From Dactylosporangium sp. AC04546 (lineage in GTDB: Bacteria > Actinomycetota > Actinomycetes > Mycobacteriales > Micromonosporaceae): a DNA stretch of 39,726 nt. Each line of letters starts with the position of its first letter. The first letter of the stretch is position 1. Below, one piece after another: positions 32,832 to 39,726 of this stretch. The notes below the pieces were generated by a model. That model did not search any database and was not told where the DNA came from. It saw only the letters and a program-made list of their open reading frames with translations. A program made the translations under genes and the position numbers. Where the stretch lies: assembly GCF_022095675.1 (NCBI RefSeq), contig NZ_JAHYSG010000110.1, positions 1-39,726 on the forward strand, given 5' to 3'.

Positions 32832-34268
32832 ATGAACGACGCAGGTCAGCAGTCACACGACCCGGATTTTCCGGAGCGGTTCATCGAGTTCATGCGGACC
32901 GGCTGGCGCGACTCGGCGCTCGACGCCGCCCCCCGGACCGAGGCCCCCAACCATGCGAAGCGGCGCTCCGACCTGTCGGCCGCGTTCCCCGGTGAGACGC
33001 TGGTCATTCCCACGGGCGTGGACAAGGTGCGCAGCAACGACACCCACCACCCGTTCCGGCCCGGATCCGACCATGTGTGGCTCACCGGCGAGCATGATCC
33101 GGATGCGGTACTGCTGATGCGCCCGACGGAGGGCGGACACGAGGCGACGCTCTATATCCGCCCGCGGTCGCCGCGCGACACCGACGAGTTCTTCCGCGAC
33201 CGCAACTACGGGGAGCTGTGGATCGGCCGCCGCCACACGCTCACGGAGAAGGCCGCCGAGCTCCAGCTGGGCACCGCGCACCTCGACGAGCTGCAGGCCG
33301 CCCTCGACGGGTGCGCGCCCGGCCGCACCCGCGTGCTGCGCGGCTACGACCCGTTCGTCGACGGGCAGGTCCGCCCGGGCGCGCCCGAGCGCGACGACGA
33401 GCTGGCCCAGGTGCTCTCCGAGCTGCGCCTGGTGAAGGACGCCTGGGAGCTGGAGCAGCTCCAGGACGCGATCGACGCGACCGTGCGCGGCTTCGAGGAC
33501 GTGGCCCGCGTGCTGCCGGCCGACCGGCCGGTGAGCGAGCGGCTCGCCGAGGGCGTGTTCGGCCTGCGGGCGCGGCACGACGGCAACGCGGTCGGCTACG
33601 GCTCCATCGTCGGCAACGGCGCGCACGCGGCGATCCTGCACTGGACGCGCAACGACGGGCGGACCGTCCCGGGCGAGCTGCTGCTGATGGACATGGGCGT
33701 CGAGAACCGCAACCTCTACACGGCCGACGTGACCCGCACGGTCCCGGTGTCGGGCACGTTCACGTCGTTGCAGCGCCAGGTGTACGACATCGTCCACCGC
33801 TCCCAGCAGGCCGGCATGGACCTGATCCGGCCGGGGGTCGCGTTCGACGACATCCACCAGGCGTGCATGCGGGTGCTCGCGGAGGGCCTCAAGGACCTGG
33901 GCGTGCTGCCGGTGAGCGTCGACGAGGCGATGGACAAGTCGGCCATCCTGTACCGCCGGTGGACCCTGCACGGCTTCGGTCACATGCTGGGCCTGGACGT
34001 GCACGACTGCGCCTCGGCCCGCAAGGAGCGCTACCGCGAGGGCACCGTCGAGGCCGGCCACGTGCTGACCGTCGAGCCGGGCCTCTACTTCCAGCCGGAG
34101 GACGAGCTGGTGCCGGCCGAGCTGCGCGGCATCGGCGTGCGGATCGAGGACGACGTCCTGGTGACCCCGACCGGCGCGCGCAACCTGTCGGACGGCCTGC
34201 CCCGCACGGCGGACGACGTCGAGACGTGGCTCGCCGCTCAGCGCGAGTCTGGGCCGCGTTTGCCCTAG
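32832..34268 (+). CDS. pepP: Xaa-Pro aminopeptidase (aminopeptidase P)
   Basis: A 478-residue dinuclear metallopeptidase that removes an N-terminal residue before proline. An N-terminal AMP_N domain (about 30-170, with RSDLSAAFPGETLVIPTG and HHPFRPGSDHVWLTG) is followed by the pita-bread catalytic domain. Metal ligands are the two Asp of MDMGVE and ADVTRT, the His of HGFGHMLGLDVHD, the Glu of VEPGLY and the Glu of RIEDDV. ATG 32832 is chosen over the GTG at 32793 because GAGGACAGG lies 7 nt upstream and the earlier GTG is only 5 nt from the -10 box. Confidence 0.94.
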   Translation: MNDAGQQSHDPDFPERFIEFMRTGWRDSALDAAPRTEAPNHAKRRSDLSAAFPGETLVIPTGVDKVRSNDTHHPFRPGSDHVWLTGEHDPDAVLLMRPTEGGHEATLYIRPRSPRDTDEFFRDRNYGELWIGRRHTLTEKAAELQLGTAHLDELQAALDGCAPGRTRVLRGYDPFVDGQVRPGAPERDDELAQVLSELRLVKDAWELEQLQDAIDATVRGFEDVARVLPADRPVSERLAEGVFGLRARHDGNAVGYGSIVGNGAHAAILHWTRNDGRTVPGELLLMDMGVENRNLYTADVTRTVPVSGTFTSLQRQVYDIVHRSQQAGMDLIRPGVAFDDIHQACMRVLAEGLKDLGVLPVSVDEAMDKSAILYRRWTLHGFGHMLGLDVHDCASARKERYREGTVEAGHVLTVEPGLYFQPEDELVPAELRGIGVRIEDDVLVTPTGARNLSDGLPRTADDVETWLAAQRESGPRLP

Positions 34269-34296
34269 GTACCGTCAGATCCACGACACTGGCCGC

Positions 34297-34332
34297 ATGG
34301 TCGACTTCACACGCGTCACCATGCGGCCATGA
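34297..34332 (+). CDS. Possible 11-codon upstream ORF of lemA
   Basis: An ATG at 34297 opens an 11-codon frame (MVDFTRVTMRP) whose TGA overlaps the lemA ATG as ATGA. A GACACT box ends 6 nt before it, compatible with a leaderless short ORF that delivers ribosomes to lemA by coupling. lemA itself has no Shine-Dalgarno. Evidence is positional only. Confidence 0.35.
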   Translation: MVDFTRVTMRP

Positions 34333-34895
34333 CAGCTCTCATCGTGCTCGGCGTCGGCGTCGTGCTCGTCGTCGCGCTGCTGCTCTGGGCCGTATCCGCT
34401 TACAACTCGCTGGTCAAGGCCCGCAACCAGGTCGAGGCGTCCTGGGCGCAGATCGACGTGCAGCTCAAGCGGCGCCACTCGCTGATCCCGAACCTCGTCG
34501 AGACCGTCAAGGGCTACGCCGCGCACGAGCGCTCCACGCTCGAGGCGGTCGTGACGGCCCGCAACGTCGCCGTGCAGGCCGCGCCGCAGGGCCCGGGCCA
34601 CCAGGCCGAGGCCGAGGGCATGCTGACCCAGGCCCTCGGGCGGCTGTTCGCGCTGGCCGAGGCCTACCCGGACCTCAAGGCCAACCAGGGCTTCCTGCAG
34701 CTGCAGGGCGAGCTCGGGGCGACCGAGGAGAAGATCGCGTACGCCCGGCAGTTCTACAACAGCGCGATCCAGACCTACAACCAGCGGGTCCAGACGCTGC
34801 CGACGAACCTCGTCGCGGGGATCGGCGGGTTCCGGACGAAGCCGTACTTCGAGGCGACCGGCGCCGAGCGCGCCGACGTCAACGTCCGGTTCTGA
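34329..34895 (+). CDS. LemA family protein
   Basis: A 188-residue LemA protein. One N-terminal transmembrane helix (about 4-22) is followed by a long helical domain with the family signature NSLVKARNQVEASWAQIDVQLKRRHSLIPNLVETVKGYAAHE (about 26-67) and a C-terminal FYNSAIQTYNQRVQTLPTN segment. Role in bacteria is not well defined. It is followed after 1 nt by a DUF2207-type membrane protein, the usual LemA partner. ATG 34329 has no ribosome site and overlaps a short upstream frame. Confidence 0.93.
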   Translation: MTALIVLGVGVVLVVALLLWAVSAYNSLVKARNQVEASWAQIDVQLKRRHSLIPNLVETVKGYAAHERSTLEAVVTARNVAVQAAPQGPGHQAEAEGMLTQALGRLFALAEAYPDLKANQGFLQLQGELGATEEKIAYARQFYNSAIQTYNQRVQTLPTNLVAGIGGFRTKPYFEATGAERADVNVRF

Positions 34896-34896
34896 C

Positions 34897-36756
34897 GTGT
34901 CGCCGGCCCTGCTGGTCGAGTTCGGGATCGTCGTCGCCGGGATCGGGCTGTGGTTCGTCGCGTTCTGGGGCGCGCTGCTGTTCACCCGGCCGCGGCCGAT
35001 CACGGCGGCGCCCCCGACGCAGGACTTCGGCGGCGCCGAGCCGCCCGCGGTGGTCAGCCTCATCACGGGCCGCTGGGAGCTGACCGAGGACGCCGCCGAG
35101 TCGACGCTGATCGACCTGGCGGCCCGGCGGAATTTGGAGTTCCGCCAGCCGGGCAACGACCCGCTCCAGACCACGATCCACGTGCGCGAGAGCCGGCCGA
35201 GCGGCCTCAACCGGTACGAAACCATGATCTTCGAACGCGTCCAGCGGCTCGCCGTCGGTGGCAGCGTCCCGCTCACCGCGCTCACGTTCCGTGACCCCGC
35301 CGAGGCGACGAGCTGGGGGAAGCGGCTCAACGCGGCCATCGTCGCCGATGCGCGGTCACGGGGCCTGTCGCGGCGACGCTTCTCCCCCACCGTCGTGGCC
35401 GCGCTGACCATCGTCGCGGCCCTGCCGTCGATCGCCGCCGGCCTGGCCGTCTACCTGCACAGCCAGCGGGACCCGACCTCCGACGAGGGCGCCTGGATCG
35501 CGCCGATCTTCTTCGTGTGGTTCGCGCTCGGGTTCCTCGCCGCGAAGTCCCGCGGCGAGCGCGACACGCCACTCGGGCGCGAGGTCGCGGCGCGCTGGCT
35601 CGGCCTGAAGCACTACCTGCGCGCGCACGAGAGCTTCGCCGACCTGCCGCCCGCGGCGGTCACGGTGTGGGACCGGTACCTCTCCTACGGTGACGCGGTC
35701 GGCGCCACGCGCGTGTGCAGCGCCGTCATCGACCTCGGCATGGGCAACCGGCGCAAGGTGTGGTCGTCGTTCGGGGGGGCCTGGCGGCGGGTGCGGGTGC
35801 GGTATCCGCGGTTCTTCCCGCGGTACGGCCAGAAAGCGCTGCGGCTGACCCTGAAGGCCGCCGGCGCGCTGGTCGTGGTGACGTTCGTCGTCCGGTACGC
35901 GCACGTGGTCAAGGACCTGGCGCCGGACCCCGTGACCACCGTCCTGCAGGTCCTGGTGGTGGTGGCGCTGGCCTACGCCGGCTACACGCTCATCGGCGTC
36001 GTCGTCGACCTGGCCATGCCCGTCACCGTGCGGGGCGAGGTGCTGTGGGTGGAGGTGTGGAAGTCGGGCTCACGCAACGACGAGAGCGTGCCCTGGCTGC
36101 ACTACGTGGCGGTCGACGAGGGGCGCGAGGACCGCACGGTCGCGTGGGGCTGCCCGTCGGAGCTGGCCGGCCGCACCCGCCCCGGCGACGTGGTCACGCT
36201 GACCGCCCGCCGCTGGACCCGCCGGGTCCTGACGCTGCACGTCGAGCAGCACGGCCAGGCCCGCGCGGCCGCCGCGGCCGCCGACGAGGACACCGAGAAG
36301 CTGATCCTGCGCGAGATGTCGTCCGGCCTGCAGGGCCTGGCCCTCGCGACGGCGATGCATGAGCCCGAGGTGTACCCCGGGCGCATGCTGACGACGGACG
36401 AGGTGTCCCGCGTCCTGGGCGCCCCGGCCTCGCTGCAGGACACGGGCCGCGCGATGGCGGTCGGCGCGATGGCGGTCGCGGGGTACCAGACCGCGCACGG
36501 GGCGTCGCTGGTGGTGACGACGGCGAGCGGTACGGCGGCGTCGGAGCTCGCGATCCGCGTCCACCGCGGCGGCGTGCCGGTCCCGGGGGTGGGCGACGAG
36601 GCGTACACGTCGGGCGCCTGGGCCGTGGCTCGCCGCGGCCGGACGGTGGTCCGCCTGGAGCTGCGTACTCCGGGGCAGGTCAACCAGCAGGCTTTGACCT
36701 GGCTGCTGAGCCAGGCGATGTCCCGCCTCCCGCAGCCGAGCGCCCAGCCCCTCTGA
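34897..36756 (+). CDS. Large membrane protein, DUF2207-like LemA partner
   Basis: A 619-residue protein starting at GTG, 1 nt after the lemA stop. Hydrophobic segments lie near 8-28, 175-195, 210-228, 320-338 and 345-365. Between them, a cytosolic region with DTPLGREVAARWLGLKHYLRAHESFADLPPAAVTVWDRYLSYG (about 228-270) is the hallmark of DUF2207/YciQ-type proteins. The C-terminal ~150 residues are soluble and include EVSRVLGAPASLQDTG followed by a beta-rich region, which I cannot assign. The LemA-DUF2207 pair is common in bacteria, but its function is unknown. Confidence 0.85.
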   Translation: MSPALLVEFGIVVAGIGLWFVAFWGALLFTRPRPITAAPPTQDFGGAEPPAVVSLITGRWELTEDAAESTLIDLAARRNLEFRQPGNDPLQTTIHVRESRPSGLNRYETMIFERVQRLAVGGSVPLTALTFRDPAEATSWGKRLNAAIVADARSRGLSRRRFSPTVVAALTIVAALPSIAAGLAVYLHSQRDPTSDEGAWIAPIFFVWFALGFLAAKSRGERDTPLGREVAARWLGLKHYLRAHESFADLPPAAVTVWDRYLSYGDAVGATRVCSAVIDLGMGNRRKVWSSFGGAWRRVRVRYPRFFPRYGQKALRLTLKAAGALVVVTFVVRYAHVVKDLAPDPVTTVLQVLVVVALAYAGYTLIGVVVDLAMPVTVRGEVLWVEVWKSGSRNDESVPWLHYVAVDEGREDRTVAWGCPSELAGRTRPGDVVTLTARRWTRRVLTLHVEQHGQARAAAAAADEDTEKLILREMSSGLQGLALATAMHEPEVYPGRMLTTDEVSRVLGAPASLQDTGRAMAVGAMAVAGYQTAHGASLVVTTASGTAASELAIRVHRGGVPVPGVGDEAYTSGAWAVARRGRTVVRLELRTPGQVNQQALTWLLSQAMSRLPQPSAQPL

Positions 36757-37007
36757 CCGCGCGGTTTCTTCACAGACGTTGGTCGATCTACCCTCGTGCC
36801 CATGATCATGGGAAACATCTGGCTGCCAGAACAGCCATTTGGCGCCCACGATCATGGAGCCCGGCCGCCCGCCAGCGCGGCATGGGGGGCGCGGGGTGGG
36901 AACCCCCCGCCCGCGCCGAAGGCGCGAGAAACACCGTGCGACTTGAAGCGCACGATCGTTGGGTAAGAGGATTCCGGAGACAGCACAGCACATCGCGAGG
37001 AGAACGC
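36757..37007. other. Intergenic region with inverted repeat and hairpins
   Basis: A 251-bp gap between two plus-strand genes with no credible gene. It holds GGTCGATCTACC (36781-36792, also found inverted at 5708-5719), the third 58-bp inverted repeat (36800-36857), an imperfect G-rich/C-rich hairpin near 36883-36917 that may terminate the LemA unit, a 6-bp CGCGCC/GGCGCG hairpin (36912-36926) and finally the GAGGAGA ribosome site of the PEBP gene. Confidence 0.6.
36800..36857. repeat. 58-bp inverted-repeat element, copy 3
   Basis: Arms 36800-36825 and 36832-36857 with a 6-nt loop (36826-36831). The left arm starts CCATGATC and ends CTGGCTG, matching copy 2 at most positions; the right arm starts CAGCCA and ends CCCACGATCATGG. 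The outer 8 bp and the inner 6 bp of the stem pair, while the middle is less complementary. Confidence 0.85.
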
Positions 37008-37535
37008 ATGTCTGACCGTCCGCGCCCGCCGTCACCCTACGACTTCCTGCCCGCGGTGCCGGCGTTCACGCTGACCAGCGAAGACCTGACCGACGGGGGG
37101 ACGCTGCCGGACGCCCAGGTGTACGAGCGGGGGAACACCTCGCCGCATCTCGCCTGGTCGGGCTTTCCGGCGGAGACGAAGAGCTTCGCGCTGACGTGCT
37201 ACGACCCGGACGCCCCCACTGGCGGCGGGTTCTGGCACTGGCTCGTCGTCAACCTGCCGGTGAGCGTCACCGAACTGCCGACCGGGGCGGGCACCGGCGA
37301 CAAGGACGGGCTGCCCGACGAGGCCGTCCACCTCAGGAACGACTACGGCAGCCGTGACTTCGGGGGCGCTGCTCCGCCGAAGTCGGATGCCCCGCACCGG
37401 TACTTCTTCGCCGTACACGCGCTCGACGTCGAGTCGCTCGACCTGGACCCCGGCTCGAGCCCGAACGTGGTCGGCTTCAACGTGACCGCCCACACCATCG
37501 CTCGGGGCCTGCTGGTCTCGGAATTCGGCTTCTAG
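37008..37535 (+). CDS. YbhB/YbcL family Raf kinase inhibitor-like protein (PEBP)
   Basis: A 175-residue phosphatidylethanolamine-binding-protein-fold protein. The family ligand-site motifs are visible: NTSPHLAWSG (about 43-52), CYDPDAPTGGGFWHWLVVNLP (about 64-84), and GGAAPPKSDAPHRYFFAVHALD (about 121-142). Members bind small anionic or phospho-ligands; bacterial roles are mostly unknown. ATG 37008 is chosen because GAGGAGA lies 6 nt upstream; the longer open frame crosses intergenic repeats. Confidence 0.93.
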   Translation: MSDRPRPPSPYDFLPAVPAFTLTSEDLTDGGTLPDAQVYERGNTSPHLAWSGFPAETKSFALTCYDPDAPTGGGFWHWLVVNLPVSVTELPTGAGTGDKDGLPDEAVHLRNDYGSRDFGGAAPPKSDAPHRYFFAVHALDVESLDLDPGSSPNVVGFNVTAHTIARGLLVSEFGF

Positions 37536-37543
37536 CCAACCCG

Positions 37544-37576
37544 CGCGCCGCCCACCCCGCAAAGGTGGGCGGCGCG
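37544..37576. terminator. Bidirectional hairpin terminator
   Basis: A perfect 13-bp stem (CGCGCCGCCCACC at 37544-37556 with 37564-37576) and a 7-nt loop lie 8 nt after the PEBP stop and before the convergent L11-like gene. It is followed by two CGACACAA direct repeats. No U-tract. Confidence 0.7.
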
Positions 37577-37620
37577 TCACACAAAGTCACGACACAAGGC
37601 CGCGACACAAAAGCGAAACG

Positions 37621-38046
37621 TCACACCACGCGCACGCCCATCGAGCGGGCCGTGCCCGCGACCGTGCGCATCGCCGCCGCCAGGTCGTCCGTGTTCAGGT
37701 CGGGCAGCTTCCGCTCGGCGATCTCCCGCAGTTGCGCCTGGGTGAGCTCACCCACGACGTCGTGGCCAGGGCGCCGGGCGCCCGACTTGATGCCCAGCGT
37801 ACGGCGGATGAGGAACGCCGTCGGCGGCGTCTTCAGGCGCAGCGCGTGCGTGCGGTCCTCGTAGATCGTGACGACCGCGGGCACCACGTCCCCGCGCTGG
37901 CCGGCCGTCCGTTCATCGAACTCCGACTTCACCTGCCGGATGTTCACGCCGGTCGGGCCGAGCATCTTGCCGAGCTCGACCATCGACGCGCCGCCGGCCT
38001 CGAGCTCGATCGTGACGGTACGGGTGATCTTGCGGCGATCTGTCAT
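37621..38046 (-). CDS. Ribosomal protein L11 (uL11) family paralogue
   Basis: A 141-residue L11 homologue. The C-terminal rRNA-binding domain is well conserved (LKTPPTAFLIRRTLGIKSG, LTQAQLREIAERKLPDLNTDD, VAGTARSMGV). The N-terminal domain is divergent: where normal L11 has a Pro-rich PPVGPALGQ loop, this protein has MVELGKMLGPTG, so the prolines contacted by thiostrepton and micrococcin (Pro22 and Pro26 in E. coli numbering) are gone. It stands alone, not next to rplA, secE or nusG as the main rplK does, so it is probably a second copy. A TACGGT box lies 7 nt before the ATG (leaderless). Whether it enters ribosomes is unknown. Confidence 0.88.
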   Translation of the reverse strand: MTDRRKITRTVTIELEAGGASMVELGKMLGPTGVNIRQVKSEFDERTAGQRGDVVPAVVTIYEDRTHALRLKTPPTAFLIRRTLGIKSGARRPGHDVVGELTQAQLREIAERKLPDLNTDDLAAAMRTVAGTARSMGVRVV

Positions 38047-38053
38047 GCGGCCG

Positions 38054-38059
38054 ACCGTA
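38054..38059 (-). promoter_or_regulatory. -10 box of a predicted leaderless promoter
   Basis: TACGGT on the minus strand (complement of 38054-38059) ends exactly 7 nt before the ATG of the L11-like gene. No Shine-Dalgarno is present. Confidence 0.55.
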
Positions 38060-38107
38060 TGAACTCCAGCAACCGGAGGGTCAAGCCGTTTGCAAGCGGC
38101 TCGACGG

Positions 38108-38512
38108 ATGCTGTTCACCGTGAACGCACTGATGCTGATCCGGCGGGTGCCGGCGGGACGAGACGCCGTGACCCGGCGTGTCCTGGCGGAGTGGAAGAAC
38201 TCGCCGTTGGACGAGCCGGCGCTGGAGTGGTGGGAGCTCGTGGACCCCGCCGGTGAGGACGACCAGCCGCCCGGGGCCCTGGCCGCGGTGCGCCCGGACG
38301 GCGACACCGTCCGACTGGTCTTCTTCGCCACCCCGCCCGGACGCCGCGACCGCGCCGTTCAGTTGCTGATCGCCCTGGTGGATGCCCTGCGGTCGACCTT
38401 GGCCCGTACGCTCGTGGCGGCGCCACCGGCGCCCGGTCGGGATATTCCCGACATTCTGCACGAAGCGGGATTCCGGCCGATGGCGAACGGTCTGGAGGCC
38501 GTCGACCTGTAG
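38108..38512 (+). CDS. Short hypothetical protein upstream of a SARP regulator
   Basis: A 134-residue protein of unknown function. It has no transmembrane helix or known motif; the segment WKNSPLDEPALEWWELVDPAG (about 30-50) is acidic and Trp-rich, and TVRLVFFATPPGRRDRAVQLLIALVDALRS suggests a beta strand followed by a helix. ATG 38108 is taken as the start, with no strong ribosome site; a TTG at 38090 is an alternative. It is divergent from the L11-like gene and ends 19 nt before the regulator gene on the same strand. Confidence 0.6.
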   Translation: MLFTVNALMLIRRVPAGRDAVTRRVLAEWKNSPLDEPALEWWELVDPAGEDDQPPGALAAVRPDGDTVRLVFFATPPGRRDRAVQLLIALVDALRSTLARTLVAAPPAPGRDIPDILHEAGFRPMANGLEAVDL

Positions 38513-38531
38513 GCGAAGGAGTGGGCGCCGG

Positions 38532-39726
38532 ATGGAGTTCCGCATCCTGGGCCCGCTGGAGGTCGTCACCGGCGACAGCGACCCGGTCGACGTCGGTACC
38601 CCGAAGCAGCGCGCGGTCCTGACCATGCTGGCCGCGCAGCCCGGCCGCACGGTCTCCGTCCAGCGCCTGGTCGAGGAGCTGTGGGCCGACGAGCCCCCCG
38701 AGCGCGCGACGGCGTCGCTGCAGGCCTACGTCTCCCGCCTGCGCCGTGCGCTCGAGCCGGGCCGCACGAGCCGCGACCGCTCGGCGGTCCTGGTGAGCCG
38801 GGCTCCGGGCTACTTCCTGGCGGTACCGGACGAGGCCGTCGACGCCACCCGCTTCGCCGCCGCGGTGGCCGCCGCCCGCAGCGACGGCCCGTCGGAGGCG
38901 ACCGTCCAGTCCCTGACCGCAGCCCTGCAGCTGTGGCGCGGCGACCCCCTGCCCGAGCTGGGCGACTCCCCGCTCGCCCGGGCCGAACGCGCCCGCCTCC
39001 AGGAGCTGCGCTTCAGCGCGATCGAGGAGCGCAGCGCCGCCCTGCTCGCCCTCGACCGGCCGGCGGAGGTGGTCTTCGCCAGCGAGTCGATCCTGGCCGA
39101 GGCCCCCTATCGGGAACGGGTCTGGGGCCAGCTCATGCTCGCGCTGTACCGCACCGGCCGCCGCGCCGAGGCCCTGGCCACCTACGGCCGCGCCCGCACG
39201 CGGCTGCTGGAGGAGCTGGGCATCGAGCCCGGCCCCGCCCTGCAGGACCTGGCCGAGGCGCTGCACAAGGGCCCGTCCGCCGCGCAGCCCACCGTCCCGC
39301 CGAAGCGCCGCAGACCCGACGTTCCCGAAGTCCCGGAGCAGGCCGCCGACAGCGAGCTCGTGGGGCGGGCCGCCGAGCTGGCCACCGTCGAGCGGCTGCT
39401 CGGCGAGCCCGCCCGCGGTGCGCTCCTGCTCGTCTCCGGCAGCCCCGGCATCGGCAAGTCCGCCCTCCTCGACCACCTCGCCAAGCGCGCCGCCGAGCAG
39501 GGCGCCGCCGTCGGCGCCGGCACGGGAGTGGACGGGGTGCCGCCGCCCGTCTTCCTGCCGTGGGCGCAGATCCTGCGCGGGCTCGCCGGCAACGACCGGC
39601 AGGGGCTCACCGAGGCGTTCGCCCCGCACGGGAACCTGCCCGCCGTCCTCGACCCCACCCTCGCCGAGCAACTGCCGCTGCCCGCCCCCGAGCGGCTGGC
39701 CGACGCCGAGCTCGCGCGCTCCCGGC
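38532..39726 (+). CDS. SARP/AfsR-type transcriptional regulator (5' part, cut by window end)
   Basis: The first 398 codons of a larger regulator; no stop occurs before the window ends. Residues 1-95 form an OmpR-type winged helix (MEFRILGPLEV, TPKQRAVLTMLAAQPGRTVS, LQAYVSRLRRAL). Residues about 100-245 form the bacterial transcriptional activation (BTAD) domain, with ATRFAAAVAAA and LALYRTGRRAEALATYGRAR. An ATPase domain starts near 275 (SELVGRAAELATVERLL), with Walker A GSPGIGKS at 303-310. Such AfsR/SARP-AAA proteins activate secondary metabolism or development in actinomycetes. GAAGGAG lies about 10 nt before the ATG. The C-terminus, often TPR or LuxR-type, is not visible. Confidence 0.9.
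   Translation, partial: MEFRILGPLEVVTGDSDPVDVGTPKQRAVLTMLAAQPGRTVSVQRLVEELWADEPPERATASLQAYVSRLRRALEPGRTSRDRSAVLVSRAPGYFLAVPDEAVDATRFAAAVAAARSDGPSEATVQSLTAALQLWRGDPLPELGDSPLARAERARLQELRFSAIEERSAALLALDRPAEVVFASESILAEAPYRERVWGQLMLALYRTGRRAEALATYGRARTRLLEELGIEPGPALQDLAEALHKGPSAAQPTVPPKRRRPDVPEVPEQAADSELVGRAAELATVERLLGEPARGALLLVSGSPGIGKSALLDHLAKRAAEQGAAVGAGTGVDGVPPPVFLPWAQILRGLAGNDRQGLTEAFAPHGNLPAVLDPTLAEQLPLPAPERLADAELARSR

Noticed and set aside
37621..39726. Edge of a thiopeptide biosynthetic cluster
   Set aside because: Only the L11 variant and a SARP regulator hint at it; no precursor peptide, cyclodehydratase or dehydratase gene is in the window.

Overview
The window is a high-GC actinobacterial chromosome segment. 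A Micromonosporaceae-type genome is the best fit, inferred from overall base composition, gene families and many GTG starts; no 16S or other marker is present to prove it. It reads as ordinary chromosomal housekeeping and accessory DNA. I see no transposase, integrase, phage gene, CRISPR array, tRNA or rRNA.

Layout, left to right. (1) 1-5073: an NfeD-SPFH membrane pair, a serine beta-lactamase-fold hydrolase, a DUF3097 gene and an actinobacterial protein of unknown function. (2) 5074-5865: about 0.8 kb without a convincing gene, full of palindromes. (3) 5866-12493: a minus-strand block moxR - DUF58 - VWA - fabG - fabI(inhA) - hemH - HAD phosphatase. This is the same order as moxR1-Rv1480-Rv1481-fabG1-inhA-hemZ of Mycobacterium tuberculosis. 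The gap between the VWA gene and fabG holds plus-strand short ORFs and a structured leader. (4) 12767-16962: a small Cys/His protein and two bacterial PH-domain membrane proteins, a sirtuin whose 3' end overlaps the second PH gene by 252 bp, and a hotdog thioesterase coupled to a metallo-beta-lactamase-fold hydrolase. (5) 17014-20859: a tetR-katE operon divergent from an alpha/beta hydrolase, with a 13-bp periodic operator between them. (6) 20926-24071: trmB overlapping a DUF3516 DEAD-box helicase. (7) 24139-27964: a broken LysR gene divergent from metE, then a cupin. (8) 27980-32760: a minus-strand run of an asparagine synthetase-like gene, an AAA ATPase, a PfkB sugar kinase and a membrane protein. 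(9) 32832-36756: aminopeptidase P, then lemA with a large DUF2207-type membrane protein. (10) 37008-39726: a PEBP (Raf kinase inhibitor-like) protein, a divergent ribosomal protein L11 paralogue, a short unknown protein and the 5' part of a SARP/AfsR-type regulator cut by the window end.

The most unusual signals are: a 58-bp inverted-repeat family (26-bp arms, 6-nt loop) present three times at 100-157, 5358-5415 and 36800-36857; an AsnB homologue whose glutaminase nucleophile is Ala and which has lost two further glutaminase residues; an L11 paralogue without the thiopeptide-contact prolines; the 13-bp phased TetR operator; an apparent Shine-Dalgarno-sequestering leader upstream of a 27-residue membrane peptide; and a set of genes with a TANNNT box exactly 7 nt before the start codon, the signature of leaderless mRNAs.
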